Shown here: positions 44,201-57,300 of the stretch, piece after piece
Layout of the letters: each line of letters begins with the position of its first letter
Numbering within the stretch: position 1 is the first letter of the stretch
NCBI GenBank assembly: GCA_900074885.1
Contig: FJUW01000015.1
Location: 62,001 to 126,000 of the forward strand
Origin: Rhynchosporium graminicola
Lineage: Eukaryota; Ascomycota; Leotiomycetes; Helotiales; Ploettnerulaceae
Length of the DNA stretch: 64,000 nucleotides
Direction: 5' to 3'
The notes under the pieces: generated by a model
What the model was told of the DNA's origin: nothing
The model's input: only the letters and a program-made list of their open reading frames with translations
Databases searched by the model: none
Translations under genes and position numbers: made by a program

Positions 44201-46959
44201 CTTTCTGCGCCTTCATCGAATGACGCGTACGAGCTTCGACGATTGTGCTGACCATCAGTACCAGAAATTGCAGAATCTCTGGTAAGTTCTGATTCATTAA
44301 CGAGTGAAGCAACTGCGGACTCAACGCCATTAGGAGTGTGGACGTAATCTGGAATTGCGCCAAGTCCTCGGACATTCTGCCCTGTTGCAACACGATCAAG
44401 GGGTGGGCGTTCAGCGCTCTCGTCAGTATAGTTGGAGTTGTGCTTAACGTCCACTCCAGAGCTGCGATGACTGCCTGGTGAGGCAATGTCGCGGTTTCGA
44501 TCGTTCTCGCGGTGCTGTTCTTCCCAGTACTCGCCATCTTGGGTAAGTTCGGACTCAGTAAGACCTCCTTGTCGTACCTCAGCGAAGTCATGACGATTGC
44601 CATGCACGTTGCTTAGGGAGTCGAGTGACTTCATAGATCGGCCGGACCGAGCATGGTGAGGGGACTTGTTCAAGGTAGAGTAGGATCCGGTGCTGTGAGT
44701 CAACCTCGAATCCCTTTGCTGGACATCTGGATCTCCTTCAGTGTAACCAGAGACACTTTGGATTGGGCTAAGACCACGGCGTTCCTGGGCATACGGAATG
44801 TATCGAAGAGGGGGAGGTACTTCCTGGTTGTTTTGGTAGTAGTCATGGTGGTCATCCTCAAGAAGCTCAGGATCGTGATGATCGTCACTATCAGTGTGAC
44901 GATGGATCGCGCCCGCTCCAATTCCGGCACCAAAAGCACCTCCATCAAGGGCAGCCGCATCACGGGAAATTCCTCCATTGTGTTCCTCTTCAACAAGCGA
45001 ATCCTCGCGGTCAGAATACTGCATGGGAACTTTCCGTCCATGCTCGTCCAATTCATACTCTTCGTGTATTTGTTGCTGACTAGAGAGATCATGGAGACTC
45101 AAATTTCCACGCGAGTAATTGGAGTGTTGATTTCCTAAACCTTTTTGAAGCTGAATAGGGGTTCTGGTAGGTGTGCTGGTAGGGGGCGATGCAACGCCGC
45201 GAGACACCTCGCGAACTTGAGTGATCCTTTCTTGGCTAGCTGAGTGTGGTCTCTCAGTTTCTGCTGATAAAATTGAGCTCCTGGTAAGTTCCGAAGCATT
45301 AGTTTCGCTCATCAGTGGCATTGGAGGTACAGTTTCGTAGGTTCGCTCTTCGTAGGTTTCGGCTAGGCTATCGCTTTTGCTGCGACTCTTCGTCCTTCTC
45401 CTCCGACGTTCTTTCCGGTCTTCTTCTAGCGATTCCTCCGATTGGTGATTGTGTAAAGCCGCAGTCGTCAATGCACCTAGTCCAGCTCCAGTAGCTGCCA
45501 GTCTTAGGCCTTTGTGTCCATCGCTACTGCGCTTTCGGTGGAATTTCTCTCCATCTTTGACAACAGTCTCTTCTGAAGTCTCTCGCTCAGAGCTCCTCGG
45601 GGAATCAGTCATGACGCGATTAATACTTCTATCCTTGCGACCTTTGATGGTATTTCCCGAAAGAATTTCCGTGTCGTTAAGAATGACTTTTGGTCTCGCG
45701 GAGAGGTCGGTATTGCTCCCCCGGTCGGACAGACGTCGTGTACTGTATCCATCCTCGCGAGAGTCTCTTGAGATCCCGCTACCGGAAGTGATAGAGCCTT
45801 TACGATCTCGTTCACGGTCTCGAGTCTGGTGCTTGCTCTGCTCCCTTTTCAGTGCAGTGAGCTCGGGGAGAATCAAGCGACGAATAGCATCTTCGACAGT
45901 CTCGAGAAGCTTCGGATTGTTGATGGAAGATTTCGAGGTGCCAGACCGGAAAGAGTATGCATCACCCGACTTTCCGCTCAAATGTGAATTCAGCAAGCTT
46001 GAGTCTACGCCAGAGACCATTGACTCTTCATTGTGTGTTCGGCTGGACCTCCTTCGTGGAGATCTAACATTTTCTATGGATTGTTCTCCACTAACACTCC
46101 GGCTTCTGCTGCTGTGCTTCCGCCGCCTCTCAGACTTGTCTCCGCGTACCTTTTCCACTGCTTTCTGGGCAACGATGCGCTCACGACTGAGGCTTCGGCT
46201 CCTTCGGCGCGATGGTGTTCTCAACTTATCAGCAACTGCGCCAGCGATCAGGCCAGCGGCACCTCCTGCAGCCAAAGCCTCATCCCGAGACAGACTTCGA
46301 CTACGCTTTCTCTCTGGCTCTCGTACTTTACCATCGAGGAAACTGTCTGCGGGCATTGACGAGATGTCGGATGCGTTTGTTTGTACATATCTCGAGCTGC
46401 TGTCGCCGGTGGGAATTAGAGGACTTCCATGTCGTCTGGGCATTATCTCCACCTCAATTGGACCACCACCTCGCGAGGTGACGTTTGACTCCTCAGTAGC
46501 TGATCGATATGAGTGCAGGCTGTGATCATCACCCTCTCCGTCTAGAAGTAACGACTTGTCGCTCTTGACGTTCGGCGATAGTTGTATTCGTTTGGTGTAG
46601 GAAGTCTTGCGATCGCTCCCACGTTCGGTGATTTGGATGTGGTCATTCGAAGATCTGCTTTTGCTCTTAGCGGATGGTCGTACTTTAACTCGTACAGAGG
46701 GCCGTCGAGAACCAGGCTGACTGCCCTTTCCACCTTCGAAGTACTCGATCAGCAGGGAGGTCTGAGATTTGTTCGTGATGAGACCGTGTCCGTCCTTGTC
46801 GCCTGTTTTGCGCCGTGTAGATATCGTGATGGGGCTTCCGTCCTCTGGCAGTGTATATTGGCTCTTTCCGGTGATCGTTGAGCCGAGTTCTGTTCCTCCA
46901 GTGGTGCTATCTGTTTCGGTCGGCGCAGGTAACGGAGGAGCTTTTCGATCGACACCCAT
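41280..46959 (-). CDS. Giant, mostly disordered fungal protein of unknown function
   Basis: A main exon 46959-41388 is joined by a 55-nt intron (GTATAT...CTTCCAG) to a 53-nt last exon (41332-41280), giving 1,874 residues; without splicing the frame ends after RGIY. A conserved-looking N-terminal motif SLLIEYFEGGKG (residues 68-79) is followed by RS/SR-rich stretches. Five Ala/Gly-rich hydrophobic segments of 15-23 residues recur at about 227-245, 487-501, 672-684, 980-996 and 1126-1148. Two related blocks, YELDEHGRKVPM (about 635) and YDVDEQGRKIAMPKYK (about 961), are repeats. Residues about 1298-1446 are predicted helical (DIVALMDHLTVRDAQ, FRRALKGLSMKSSNDLG, MLVQLLGEVEGLKVAQ) and look like the folded core. 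The rest is Ser/Pro/Gln-rich. The layout recalls large septal or Woronin-body tethers such as Leashin, but I cannot show homology and give no name. Confidence 0.85.
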
Positions 46960-48975
46960 ACTGGCAACTCAAGGCTCAGACGAATAGTTGGAAGAATGCA
47001 TGAGAATGAAGAAATGCCGTTTCCTGGCGAAAGATGCTGTGCCGCGAATTCTTGTTGAAGAGGCTGCTGGTGACTGGGGGATCTCGAGAGTAGGTCGAGT
47101 CGGATGGTAGGATCGCCCAGCTGAGGTGGCTGTGGTCGTACAAATTTCAGGAAAGAAAACACAAAGTGTCTAGTAATCGACCCGAGATCAAGGTCGATTC
47201 ATAGGCGAAGATCCAATGGATGTCGTCGAATGGTCGAATGCCCGAATGCGATTTGGGCGAATTGGGTGGATTGGGTGGGTAGGTAGGTAAGGTATGTGGT
47301 GTACTGATAACAGTCAGGCAGGTAGGTATGTGATGTAATAGAAGCTCTATTATAGCAGAGGTCCTTCTGCTTCAGCTTCAGCTTCCGTTCCTTGGTAGGC
47401 TGAGGAAGACGAGGATGGCCAGCGCAACAGATTGAACTGGATGAAGTCGGGGGGGGTGCTTGGTGGGTGGTGTGCAGCTTGGTGTGTTGACCTTGAAGGA
47501 TAATACAGCCAATCAGAGACTAGAACGCTAAAAGCGCTATCTGTCTGGCCCGATATGGCAATTATTCTGCCAGCCAGCAGCGGGGGGCCCACAGGACGGG
47601 AACCGGGAGTTACCAAAACCTGCTGGCCTATCGCTGCGACTAAAATGCTAAATTTACCGGTACTGTATAACATTCGAGGATGGAAAAAGGAATCAAAGGG
47701 AGACATTCTATTTTCCTATATTCCTATCGATAGGAGAAACTCGTCTTCCTCAGCCTTTTCTTGCCCGGATCGTACTCTCCGATCTGATGAGGAACGAATG
47801 CGTGGCGGTTCTATATTCGCCCCTCGAGATACCATTTTCATCCAATGAGTGCAGAGAGCTCAGCAGGTGCAGCAACTCGACTGCGCTTTACTGCAGAGCT
47901 AATGTACTAGGTATTGCAGTATGCTTTTCAGAGCGAATTTCGTGATATTGGGAAGCCTTCAATGGCTCTCTAGATACTTACAGCTCGTCCTGTACTTGTC
48001 CTTTCCGTCGTTTGTACTGTGTAACTGGATTTTATGTTGTTTGTCAATTGGGGTCAAGCTCCCGATGTTTTGGTAGGACTTGCGGGTCGTGACAGGGAAA
48101 CTCCCTCGTCCGCGAAGCTTTGCCCTCTGGAGCTTGGGGCAAGAGCTGGTACGCCCCGTCGTCCCATAACCTTTACGGAGATCATGTCATGTCATCATAT
48201 TATTGTTGTCTTCACCGTTGGTTGCTATGGAGATGTGAGCTCTTCGAGGGGATCGTGCATCATGCGTTGTGCAAATCTAGTTTGGTTTCGACATGTTCTT
48301 TGGCAGGAGTCAGGATATCGTGAGGGGCTTTGTGCACCCGTCGAGTGAGGTGAACAAGGCCAAGGGGGAGACACATGCGTATGGCATAACCGGTTTTTGT
48401 GCAGGATATGCAAGGGCCTGTTCGGACAATCCCCAAATTCATTCTCGTTTGAAGAGAGGGCCAGCGGCTGTGAGAGCTCCGTACAGGTAATAAGATGAGG
48501 TCTGACAGGGGAGGCTGGCTCTTGTGAAAATGCTTGCCGAGCAGATGGTAAACTCTATCTCCCTATCTCACAGTCGTCGGATTGTGGCATCTGCACATCG
48601 AACGAAGGCGGTATCACATTCTTGATGTCTATGGCTTGAAAGGTCCAGCCGCATACAAGTCTGGTCGCACACGCAATTTCAGCTTCTTCAATTTCTCAAA
48701 GGATTTATTTGACAACAGTGATGTAGTACCTATCATATGATTTGAGCCCATACTTCACGTCCCAAGTACTAATATTCATGTGATCTGAATGCCCAAATGT
48801 CATGCTTTAGAGTGCTGAATCCGCAGACTAGGGTATTTTTTGGTGTCCTTCCTTCCTTCCTTCCTACAAATAATGAGTCAAAATGTTTTGTGTATATGAA
48901 AACCCGCTTTTGATTCCCTAAACTCCATTTCGAATGCCCAAGAACCCTACGACTGTACTTTTAGATACTGATATT
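46960..48975. other. Intergenic region upstream of the giant-protein gene
   Basis: Leader and promoter of the giant-protein gene and 3' end of the IFRD gene. A minus-strand ATG frame of 118 codons at 47706-47350 lies in the likely leader and has an Ala/Glu dipeptide run at its end from a GCTTCA repeat; it is not supported as a gene. A TTCC array is at 48847-48865. Confidence 0.4.
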
Positions 48976-50397
48976 TCATGATGCCGAAATCATGATAGGT
49001 AAGCTATCGAAGACAACTTCGTTATGCTCGTAGTGCACTACAAAGCCACCGCCGAGGACTCTTCTAAGTGCTTGTAGTCTATGCAACTTCCACCATGCGT
49101 CTATCTTCATGGTTCCTGTCTTGTGGATACGCACCACCATTCTGGAGCCGTATCTGCGACCTGTCTCTTCGTTGATAGCATTCTGATATCGTGGGCCGCG
49201 AGAGGGAAACTCTACTGTATTGAGGATGTCGCTAAAGTTCGTGTGAAGTACTTTTCGGTCTTTCTTGGCGATTCGGCGAGAGGATTCGGATGCAAGTTGA
49301 GAGAGTGTATGTTTCAATTGCGCTGTTTGGCGGTACACGTCGTAGCGCTTGACCATGCTCGCATCGATAGGGAACCCTTCCTCGTCCTCTGCATCGCTCG
49401 CTGGTCCATCGTCTGCCTCTCGTGATGTATAGCTCTTCTCGAACAGAAGTGCGATATTCTCTCCAGCCGCTACTTGAACAGAAACATTGCTGCTCTCCAA
49501 TTGTTCAACAAAGGCATCCATGGCCGGCTCCGTCTTTTCTTCCATGTCGTCTATGAATGTTGCCAGGAATCCCCAGGCTTCGCAGGCGGCTGCAACTACC
49601 TCCCCACTATCTGCTGCTTCGATTGAGTTGCCATCAGACTCCACAATCTCGAGCAAGTCGTCCATGATCTCTTCGATTTCAGAATCTGATGCGCCGCCAA
49701 AAATTGCTGCTGTGCTAAGAGTGTGAATGGCGACTGCCTTCACAGCGAGACTCTCGGAGTCCGAATATGTGCGCTTCAGTGTTTGGAATATGGAATCGTA
49801 GACAGTTTCTGATGGTGCAGTAATAATCGAAAGTGCGATAGCTTGGAAACTTTTAGCAGATACCAAATAAGGAGTTCTGAACTTCGCATACCTCTAAGCG
49901 CATGAGATGCTTCCTTTTCACTCTCCGACTTCACACTTTTCAGTAACGCTGGAAACAACTCGGAGGTCTTCGTATGTATCTGATCGTAGGCATAATGTCC
50001 CATGAGGATGTGTACATATTGTGCAAGTGCGGCTTCCCTGCCTTGGACACTGCTCCTCTTCCGGTTGATAATCTCCTCGGTACGATCACCCAGATCCTGC
50101 ATCCATATATCTGTAGTATCTTCGGGAAGAGTTGCGGAGAGCATATCATCTATTGAATTAACACTAAGACGATAAGTGTCAGTACATGCTCGTGTGCAAC
50201 AGTTTTGGATAGTTTGCTTACCTCCAGTTTGTGCTATCGCTCAAATTTCCATCTTCATCATCCGAGACGTTTCGGGAGACTGTTCGGGAGTTCGTGCGTG
50301 AATTTGCTGCTGACGATGCTCTCGAGGATACGCGCGACTGGGCCTTTTTGGAGACCGTCTTATGCGACTCGAGCGCCTGGCGTCTTAGATCGTGCAT
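48976..50397 (-). CDS. IFRD family protein (interferon-related developmental regulator)
   Basis: Three exons: 50397-50222, 50163-49892 and 49841-48976, giving 437 residues. The first join yields NWSVNSIDDMLSATLPED and the second EKEASHALRAIALSIITAPS, both typical of the family; the second uses an acceptor AAG at 49842-49844, because the nearer AAAAG acceptor would shift frame. The N terminus is Ser/Arg-rich; residues about 55-310 form an all-helical armadillo-like repeat (IFRD domain) and the end (RYGSRMVVRIHKTGTMKIDAWWKLHRL) is the IFRD C-terminal domain. Relatives are found from fungi to animals, where the proteins act as nuclear co-regulators and in stress-related translation control; in fungi the role is unproven. 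The start ATG at 50397 is the first in frame. Confidence 0.88.
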
Positions 50398-51762
50398 GTT
50401 GACTGGTTTATTGCAAATTATGCAACTGCAAGAGGAATTTCCGTAGGACGTAGGGAAAATTGGAGCGCGACTCTGTGCGGGGTATTGTTGTGATCAAAGA
50501 CGTAGATTTTGTTATTTCCAAGTTTTGTGGAATGGTGTTTGTGGCGTGGCGTGCGGTAATTCCAACATGTATGGATATCAGTGAGTGAATAATACAAAGC
50601 TGGCAACTGTTGACTGGGGTAGAGCGGTATGTCGACCTATTAGTTGATACCGGAGGCCTGATGAGAGATAGACAAGCCAGTTGAGAATTAGAATGGAGAC
50701 AAGAGAAAAGAGAGAACGGAGAGGAGCCTAACGAAAGCGGAAGTGGAAGTGGGAGAAGTGGAAAGTGGAAGTGGAAGTGGAATGCCTACCTACGATGTAC
50801 TGTACAGTAGTGGGCGTTGCAGATCCCGAGGAGCGGCTAAGATAAGAAATATGGCGGAGGACAGCTAAATCCGGTTGCATGAAGCAAGGTGGGGTGCGGT
50901 GGGGTGGGCACGGGGGAAGCGAGGTGAGGTGAGGTGAGGAGGGGTGGACCAAGGAGATACAGTAGGATAGATATATGACATACTGAACTCAAACGAAGCT
51001 GCTATAACATTAGTAGATGATTTAGAACGTCATCATTGTTTTCCTTTGATCATAGCAAATGCATTGTCAGAACAAGCAAATACTTGAAGTTATAAGGTAA
51101 GCGTGGTACTTACTGTAAGGTATGAGTCCTTCCTGCCTTCCCTCCCGACCGCCGCTCTCTAGCGCCACTTCCTTCCTTCCTTCCTTCCTTATCCACCTCG
51201 TCTAATGAGCTAGCTAATCGATAGGCGTAGCGTGGTTGACGGGGCTCCACTGCTGCTGGCCTCACCCCACTTCACCTCCCCCCTCACCTTCGCCCAAGTA
51301 CAGTAGGAGAGTAGGTAGATACTTATAGATTAGATAGATAGATGCCTAGAGGGCCCCTCCTCCTCCTCCTCCTCAATCGACCACGACCTCGTCCCAACTT
51401 CAACGTCAACAACGTCAACTACAACTTCAACTTCAACTTCATCTCACCAGCACCAGACAAGCAGACCAGAATACGACGACGACACAACTGCACATAGGCT
51501 CGCTCGCTTTGCAGGTCAGGCTGGCCTACACTATTTTAAACATCCCACCACCGAGTTTGCCAGAAGCAGCTGAACCTGGACCTCCGTGTTTCACAGCCGC
51601 TGGCCGCCGCCCTCTTCCGCACACTTCGTTCTCGACTTCGAAGTTGACCTCGACCCCCCGCCAACTTCACCCCTCACCCTGCGCATCTACTTCCCACTCC
51701 ATAATCATTCTCCGTCTGCCTTGCGTCCACTCCGAGTACCGGGGAAGCATCATACTCGCAAT
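50398..51762. promoter_or_regulatory. Divergent promoter region between IFRD and FHA genes
   Basis: Contains GGAAGT-rich repeats (about 50738-50780), GGTGG/GAGGTGAGGTG repeats (about 50886-50945), a TTCC array (51169-51190), a CTC array (about 51354-51375) and a CAACTTCAACTTC-rich stretch (about 51400-51440). The last, C/A-rich, lies within 370 bp of the FHA start and looks like a leader. No gene is supported. Confidence 0.5.
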
Positions 51763-54324
51763 ATGGGGAGTAAAGGTACGAAAAATCATCTCATATCTTC
51801 CTCTCGAGCCTAGCCCGAACATTGCCGTGGGATCTTGGTAGCCTAGCCAGCCCTAAGTCTCGGAACTATCTTACGACTCTAACAAGATGTGTCATGATCA
51901 TGAAGATCAACTTTCGCATCTGCGGGCTCCATAATATCCCTTAGCCTACTTGCGATGTCTGATCTCCAACTAACAAGATCGTAGTTAACGTCGTACTCAC
52001 CCTAACGGCTCTGGACGGAAATCTCTCCATCGCCGAGCGGCGGATTACTCTCAACAGCAAGAACAATGCTATCCCGGTTGGCAGAGCATCGAAGAGTGTC
52101 ACTAAAGGCTTACTAGAAGCACCCAACAATACTTGGTTCGATAGCCCTGTCATGTCTCGCAACCATGCAACCATCGAGCTTAACTCTGAGAATATGGTAT
52201 AATTTCCATCCGTCCCTCATGCCGCACTTTTACTAATAGAGGATAGACGGTGACCATCAAGGACATCGGTTCTATGCACGGAACCTACTTGAACGACATC
52301 GAACTTCCGAAACATACACCGACCGTCATCAACGACAATGATGTTCTTGTATTTGGAGCTGAAGTTAGACGTGGCGCTGAAGTTTTCCCGGCATGCTCTT
52401 TCAAGACCACTTCCCACTCGATTTTTAATAAGTACGCTCCTCTAAGCATTCCCGATGTCACGATACATAAGCTAATTTCTGTTGTACTAGACCTCACACA
52501 AAATCTGCCAACACATATACCTTCCCTGAATCTGATATTGAAGAAGATGGATATGAAACTCACGATTACTTCAGTGAGGATGATTTGGGCGTGGATGATT
52601 CAGAGAATCGTTATACAAGCGAAGATGATGTTTCGATCGAACTGGCAGCCATGAAGACATCAAAAGCCTCCGACACCATCGATCTCACCGGAGACGACTT
52701 TCCACATCTCTCGATGTCCAATCATGTAGACCTTACTAGACAAACCTCAGTCGCACAGGGACTGGATATGCTGTCTCCCCGCGCTGCTGATGTCGGTGAG
52801 AGTGCGGATCAAAACAGCATTGCAGTGTATGCTGGTAATCACTCAATTGTCCTTGATTCGGAAGATGAATCACTCAACGAGGATGCCGACTACTCATCGA
52901 AATCGGACGATCAGGAAGAGGGAATCGCTTCCAGAGACTCAGATCGAGCTAGAATCCACGCCATCCTCGAGGATGACTCCGAGACCGGCGACTCACAGAT
53001 CGAAGATTCTGTTGACAACACAGACGTCGATAGTGATGCCGAAATGGAATCAGAAGATCCTAGTGCACCCAAGCCCGTCACGATCAGTGGCCTCGCCCGC
53101 TATGCCCTCGCAAACGATGTCAATCCCGTCATCCATCTTCCGGATGTTCGTACCCGCCAAGAACTCCCAGATAGTGATGAAGAAGACGATGACAGCGAAT
53201 TTAGTCTCGATGAAGCAGGTGCTGAAGGCTTGAAAGCTCTCTACTCTGCTGGCTCTTCTCTTCCCGATCCTGAATGGGAAGATGAGAACGAGACCGGAGT
53301 TGCCCAATCTTACGATCTTGCCATTCAGAACTCTCTCAACATTGCCCCATTTTTGGACTCTTCATCTTCCTCCATTTCCAAAAATGTTCCCGAGGCTAGG
53401 TCAGAAGTACAAGAAGGATTTTGGAGACCATTTTCAATGGCCCGACAGCCAAGTCCATCAGACGCTGCCATGGCCAAGAGTGCCGTCGTTCCGAGAAAAA
53501 TCAGTATTTGCGATCTAGGACAAGCTGATGACTACTCGCCCCAGGCTCTTGGCGAGAAAAGTGGGAAGCCTGATTTCTTTGCCGCCAGAGAGGTAAACAA
53601 AGCCAGATTCGGCTCTGGTGAGCTAGACAGAAATACCTTTGAGGCAACAAACAGAACGGCGCATGTGTTCTCAGTACCATCAGTTTCACGAAAGGATCCT
53701 GCCATCGCTTTGTCTGGCGCAGCGGCAGCCAAAGTCACCAGAGGAATGACTGATTCTGCTGAAGCAAGCATCGGCACTTCCGCTACGGAGTCGTGGGAGC
53801 CAGTTAGTATGTATTCCGGAGTCGCCAATATGGTCTTTGCGGGAAATACGAGTGAGTCGAGCCACATTCCTACCCGTGACTATTGCCTCTTCCTGGACAA
53901 GCCCGACGAATCTCTGGGTGCGGATCGTGCTCCTAGCCCTCTGCCCGACATGACGAGCTCTCATACATACAACACCAGTAAGAACGCAATGAAGACAGTA
54001 TCCGATCAGCTGCCCAGCTCTCGTTCTGCCATTAAGATCAACGATATCGTCGAGTCCTCACTGTCCAATAATACAAACAAGCTAAAGCGGAAGTTGGATA
54101 GTATCTCCGAGGATTTGAGAGACTGGGCATCCTCAAATGTCTCTAGCGACGCTTCTGGAGCTTCATCGTCAATCCTTGTTCAGCGGGTCGCAGCTAGGTC
54201 GAGTGGTATCGAAGCACCAGCTGCCAAGCGCCTCAAGAAGCTGTTATCGAATGTGGGTTATGTTGCTTTGGGAGGAGCAGCTCTTTTCGCTACCCTTGTT
54301 GCAACTGCACCTGATTTGATGTGA
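51763..54324 (+). CDS. FHA-domain protein with a C-terminal membrane anchor
   Basis: Four exons: 51763-51775, 51985-52196, 52247-52431 and 52491-54324, giving 747 residues; the 13-nt first exon supplies MGSK. The FHA fold spans about residues 5-115: VGRASK (Arg38), WFDSPVMSRNHATIEL (Ser62, Arg63, His65), IKDIGSMHGTYLND and FGAEVRRG. FHA domains bind phosphothreonine peptides. The middle part is long, acidic and Ser-rich. The last 25 residues (about 720-745) form one hydrophobic helix, SNVGYVALGGAALFATLVATA, followed by only a few residues, so the protein is predicted to be tail-anchored with the FHA domain in the cytosol. This layout resembles SLMAP-type proteins, but the coiled coils of those proteins are not evident. 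AATAAA occurs at about 54597. Confidence 0.87.
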
Positions 54325-57300
54325 TTTGGAGGTAGCATATCTCAGATACCCGCTTGATAGTGTTTTTCTTTTTCCTCTTTTGATCGATTGTAAGGTAAGG
54401 GATGCGTGTCGCAGGTATGGATGGGGGACTCGGAACTTGCTAAGGGGTTAAGGGATCATAATGGCGATGGTGTTTCTCATGCAGGCATTTGCTTGTTGCG
54501 TTCGGCGCTGTCAGGGGGGCGTTACGGGTTCTTCTTGTGCAACGGCCTTGCTCTCGTTCTGCTGGATTCTTAGGCACTAGTTGCATGGTTTAAGCGAATA
54601 AACATTTGAACCATCAAGAATTTATCGTAGCATCATTCGATGTCTCAACAACCAAAGGCTACTATGTCCCAAAGTTTGGGCAGAGAGAGCCTTGGCCTTT
54701 GAAGGTGTCCAGTAGTCGAGGAAATCTTGGGTCTGGATCTGGTCAATTTTAAAGCTCGATTCAGCAAGTGGTCCAAATTCATACTCATCGCAAGCTTTCT
54801 CCAACCTACTTTTCACAGGTCCGCATACTGCAAATCAGATGAACTGGTACTTGAGCCTTCAAGGTACGTTGCACGAACTAGATGCAGTAAAACCACATCA
54901 GACCTTATGAAAGAAAGAGATAATGATTAATTGATTTCATTCTCGTAACTTTAACGAGCGACAAACACTGTGTCGAGTGTGGTTAGAATTTCACACGTCT
55001 TTGTTCCCGTGACATTCTACAGAGTGGCAATCATCGGCGCAATGATGTGACTTGAAGGCTGCCACATAGGGATACCCGAGAGCAGGAGAGCTATCGACTG
55101 GTCTTGCTCCTTTGCGGCATTCTCGGCACGATAGATACAGGAGCATGAGCAGGAGCAGGAGCAAGAAACGTTCTTGGCATGTGCATTCTCAGATACCGCG
55201 TGCCCGTCTTCTGGCTCTCGCTCTCGCCCACCCATACGCCAGACACATGGGCTAGGTTGGTAGAAAGAGATAGTACTCCTCCGTATCTGAAATCTTTCTG
55301 TCTCCCTTCCCATGGTCTCACCTGCTCTACTTGCAATAGGTTCTGCGCGTACGCATAAGTGATGCTGCAGCGGGTATACTTTGGTACGGGTAAAGTTGCA
55401 GCATAGCAGACGCCTTCAACGTGCAAGCATTTCCCATGGCTGGATTCTGTCGTATGTGCCTGCTTTCTCCAGATCGAGCGGGGATTGGGGGATGTGATAG
55501 AATAGTCTAAATTCGACGATCCTCGTAAAGTGGGGTTTGATGTTGCAGGTCTTTTCAGCCAGCCCCGATGGAGAGGATCTCGTGTCTGAGAATACGCAGA
55601 TGGCTATGCAGGGGTCTATAATCTTCAGCTCGGGTTATGCGCGAGGGTATGGTGTGAGGCGGGGATACTTGGCGCGAGCATTGTGGAAGAAGAGGGGACG
55701 AGAAGAAAGAGGCAGATGGTTGAACACATGTGTGCGGATCTGTTGACTGTCTTCGTCGCTGCCCAAACTGCGACCCTTCGTCGTCGATCTCCGTCCCTCG
55801 GCCGGCACAGCAAATGGGCCACTTCGATCTTGAAGACGTGCAGATGATCCTGTTAGAACCTCTTTTCTCCATTACCGCAATTAAATCCCTATCGACCTGA
55901 CCTGGCGCCATTTCTTGCCAGCGAAGACTTCTTATATTTCGCTCTCCAATCCAATCGATCATTTGGTGTGGGAGCCGGGATACCAGTAACAGACCCCTGG
56001 TACATGAGTAACACAACATGCCTCTCGCTTAAGTAACGTTGTGTTACCCCTAACCAGGCCAATGAGCGGCCTGCATGGCACAAAGTGTCCGCTCGTAAGG
56101 CTTTTTCCTCAACGGCAAAGTGCATGTATTTGGACAGCTTACTCTTATTCTGGTACCCCTCTTTTCCCTCATGCGACTGCTACCAGGTATACTAATCTTT
56201 CTCGCGGGCTCAATACAGGGTCCTGCTCCACTGGGATCTGGTGACAAGGTCTCGCATTGGGACACACGGTGATAGATATGATGTGCGCGCGCGCATACAT
56301 GATTTCCTCACTATCTTTGGTCCATTCATAGCCAGCGAGTGACATCGCTCGATACAACCCTATCCTAGGAACTCAATGCTTCGAGATGACGCACATCTCC
56401 GAAGCATAAGATTCGAGCCCCTTGTGTTTCTCCGTACAATCCACACAAGCCGATTTACACTATCTTCAGAAGTCTTGGTAACATATACGAGCATAGCATA
56501 ATTTTTGATATCAGATCAGCGACCAGACCATGAGAGTTCTGCAACATCTATAGCACATGCTTCCCAGTCTGTACTCGCCGCGTACTAGCTTCTTATCTGG
56601 TATATTACCCTGTCGAATAGCACGTCAGAACACCCACATCAGAACACCCACATCAGAACGGCATTTCTGTCCTCGTCTCCTTTGTTCAGACTTTCCATTC
56701 CCGAGCGAAAGGACAGACGGCCAGACAGCACGACAGTGGCGTGCGGCTGCATCGTCACCGCAATCCAGTAGACGATAGAGAAAGTCGGTCATCCGACAAT
56801 TTATGCTTCAAGTGAATGACACGCTTGCTCAGATCAGTTTGCGCATCTCGTCAATCGTCATTTATCCTTTCGGATTCGCTCTGACGGAGGACCGAGGACG
56901 GAGGATGAGAGTAGCATGCTGCCTGATAGGTTTTCTTGTGGTCAAGGTCGCTATAAGCAAGCGTTTCATTTCTGCTAGGGGTGATGGAAGGCCTCCATTG
57001 TTCAATGTCTCTTCAATGGAGAGACTCATTACTGGTTGAGTTTATGGGTGAGCACGTCATCTCGGAGACCTTATAGGAGGACTCAAGGCAGTCAAGTACT
57101 TGCTAGTCTTGCCCAATGATCGAGATGGGAAGTCACGATAGCGGCATCGAAAAGCACCGGGCCATTGATTCCACTTTGAGTGTGTTTGATACGCCTGGAT
57201 ATCGGCGTAATGACGGGCTCGTGAGGGGCTCTGAAGTATAAAGAGGACTTGATGTCCCTTTAGGCATGAGGATGTACCAGCACCGACGGCAATAAGTCTG

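Noticed and set aside
47350..47706. Minus-strand ATG frame of 118 codons upstream of the giant gene
   Set aside because: Lies in the probable leader; end is built from a GCTTCA repeat; no family resemblance.
56628..56658. Direct repeat CAGAACACCCACAT as a mobile-element target site
   Set aside because: The copies are adjacent, so it is a small tandem duplication, not a target-site duplication around an insert.
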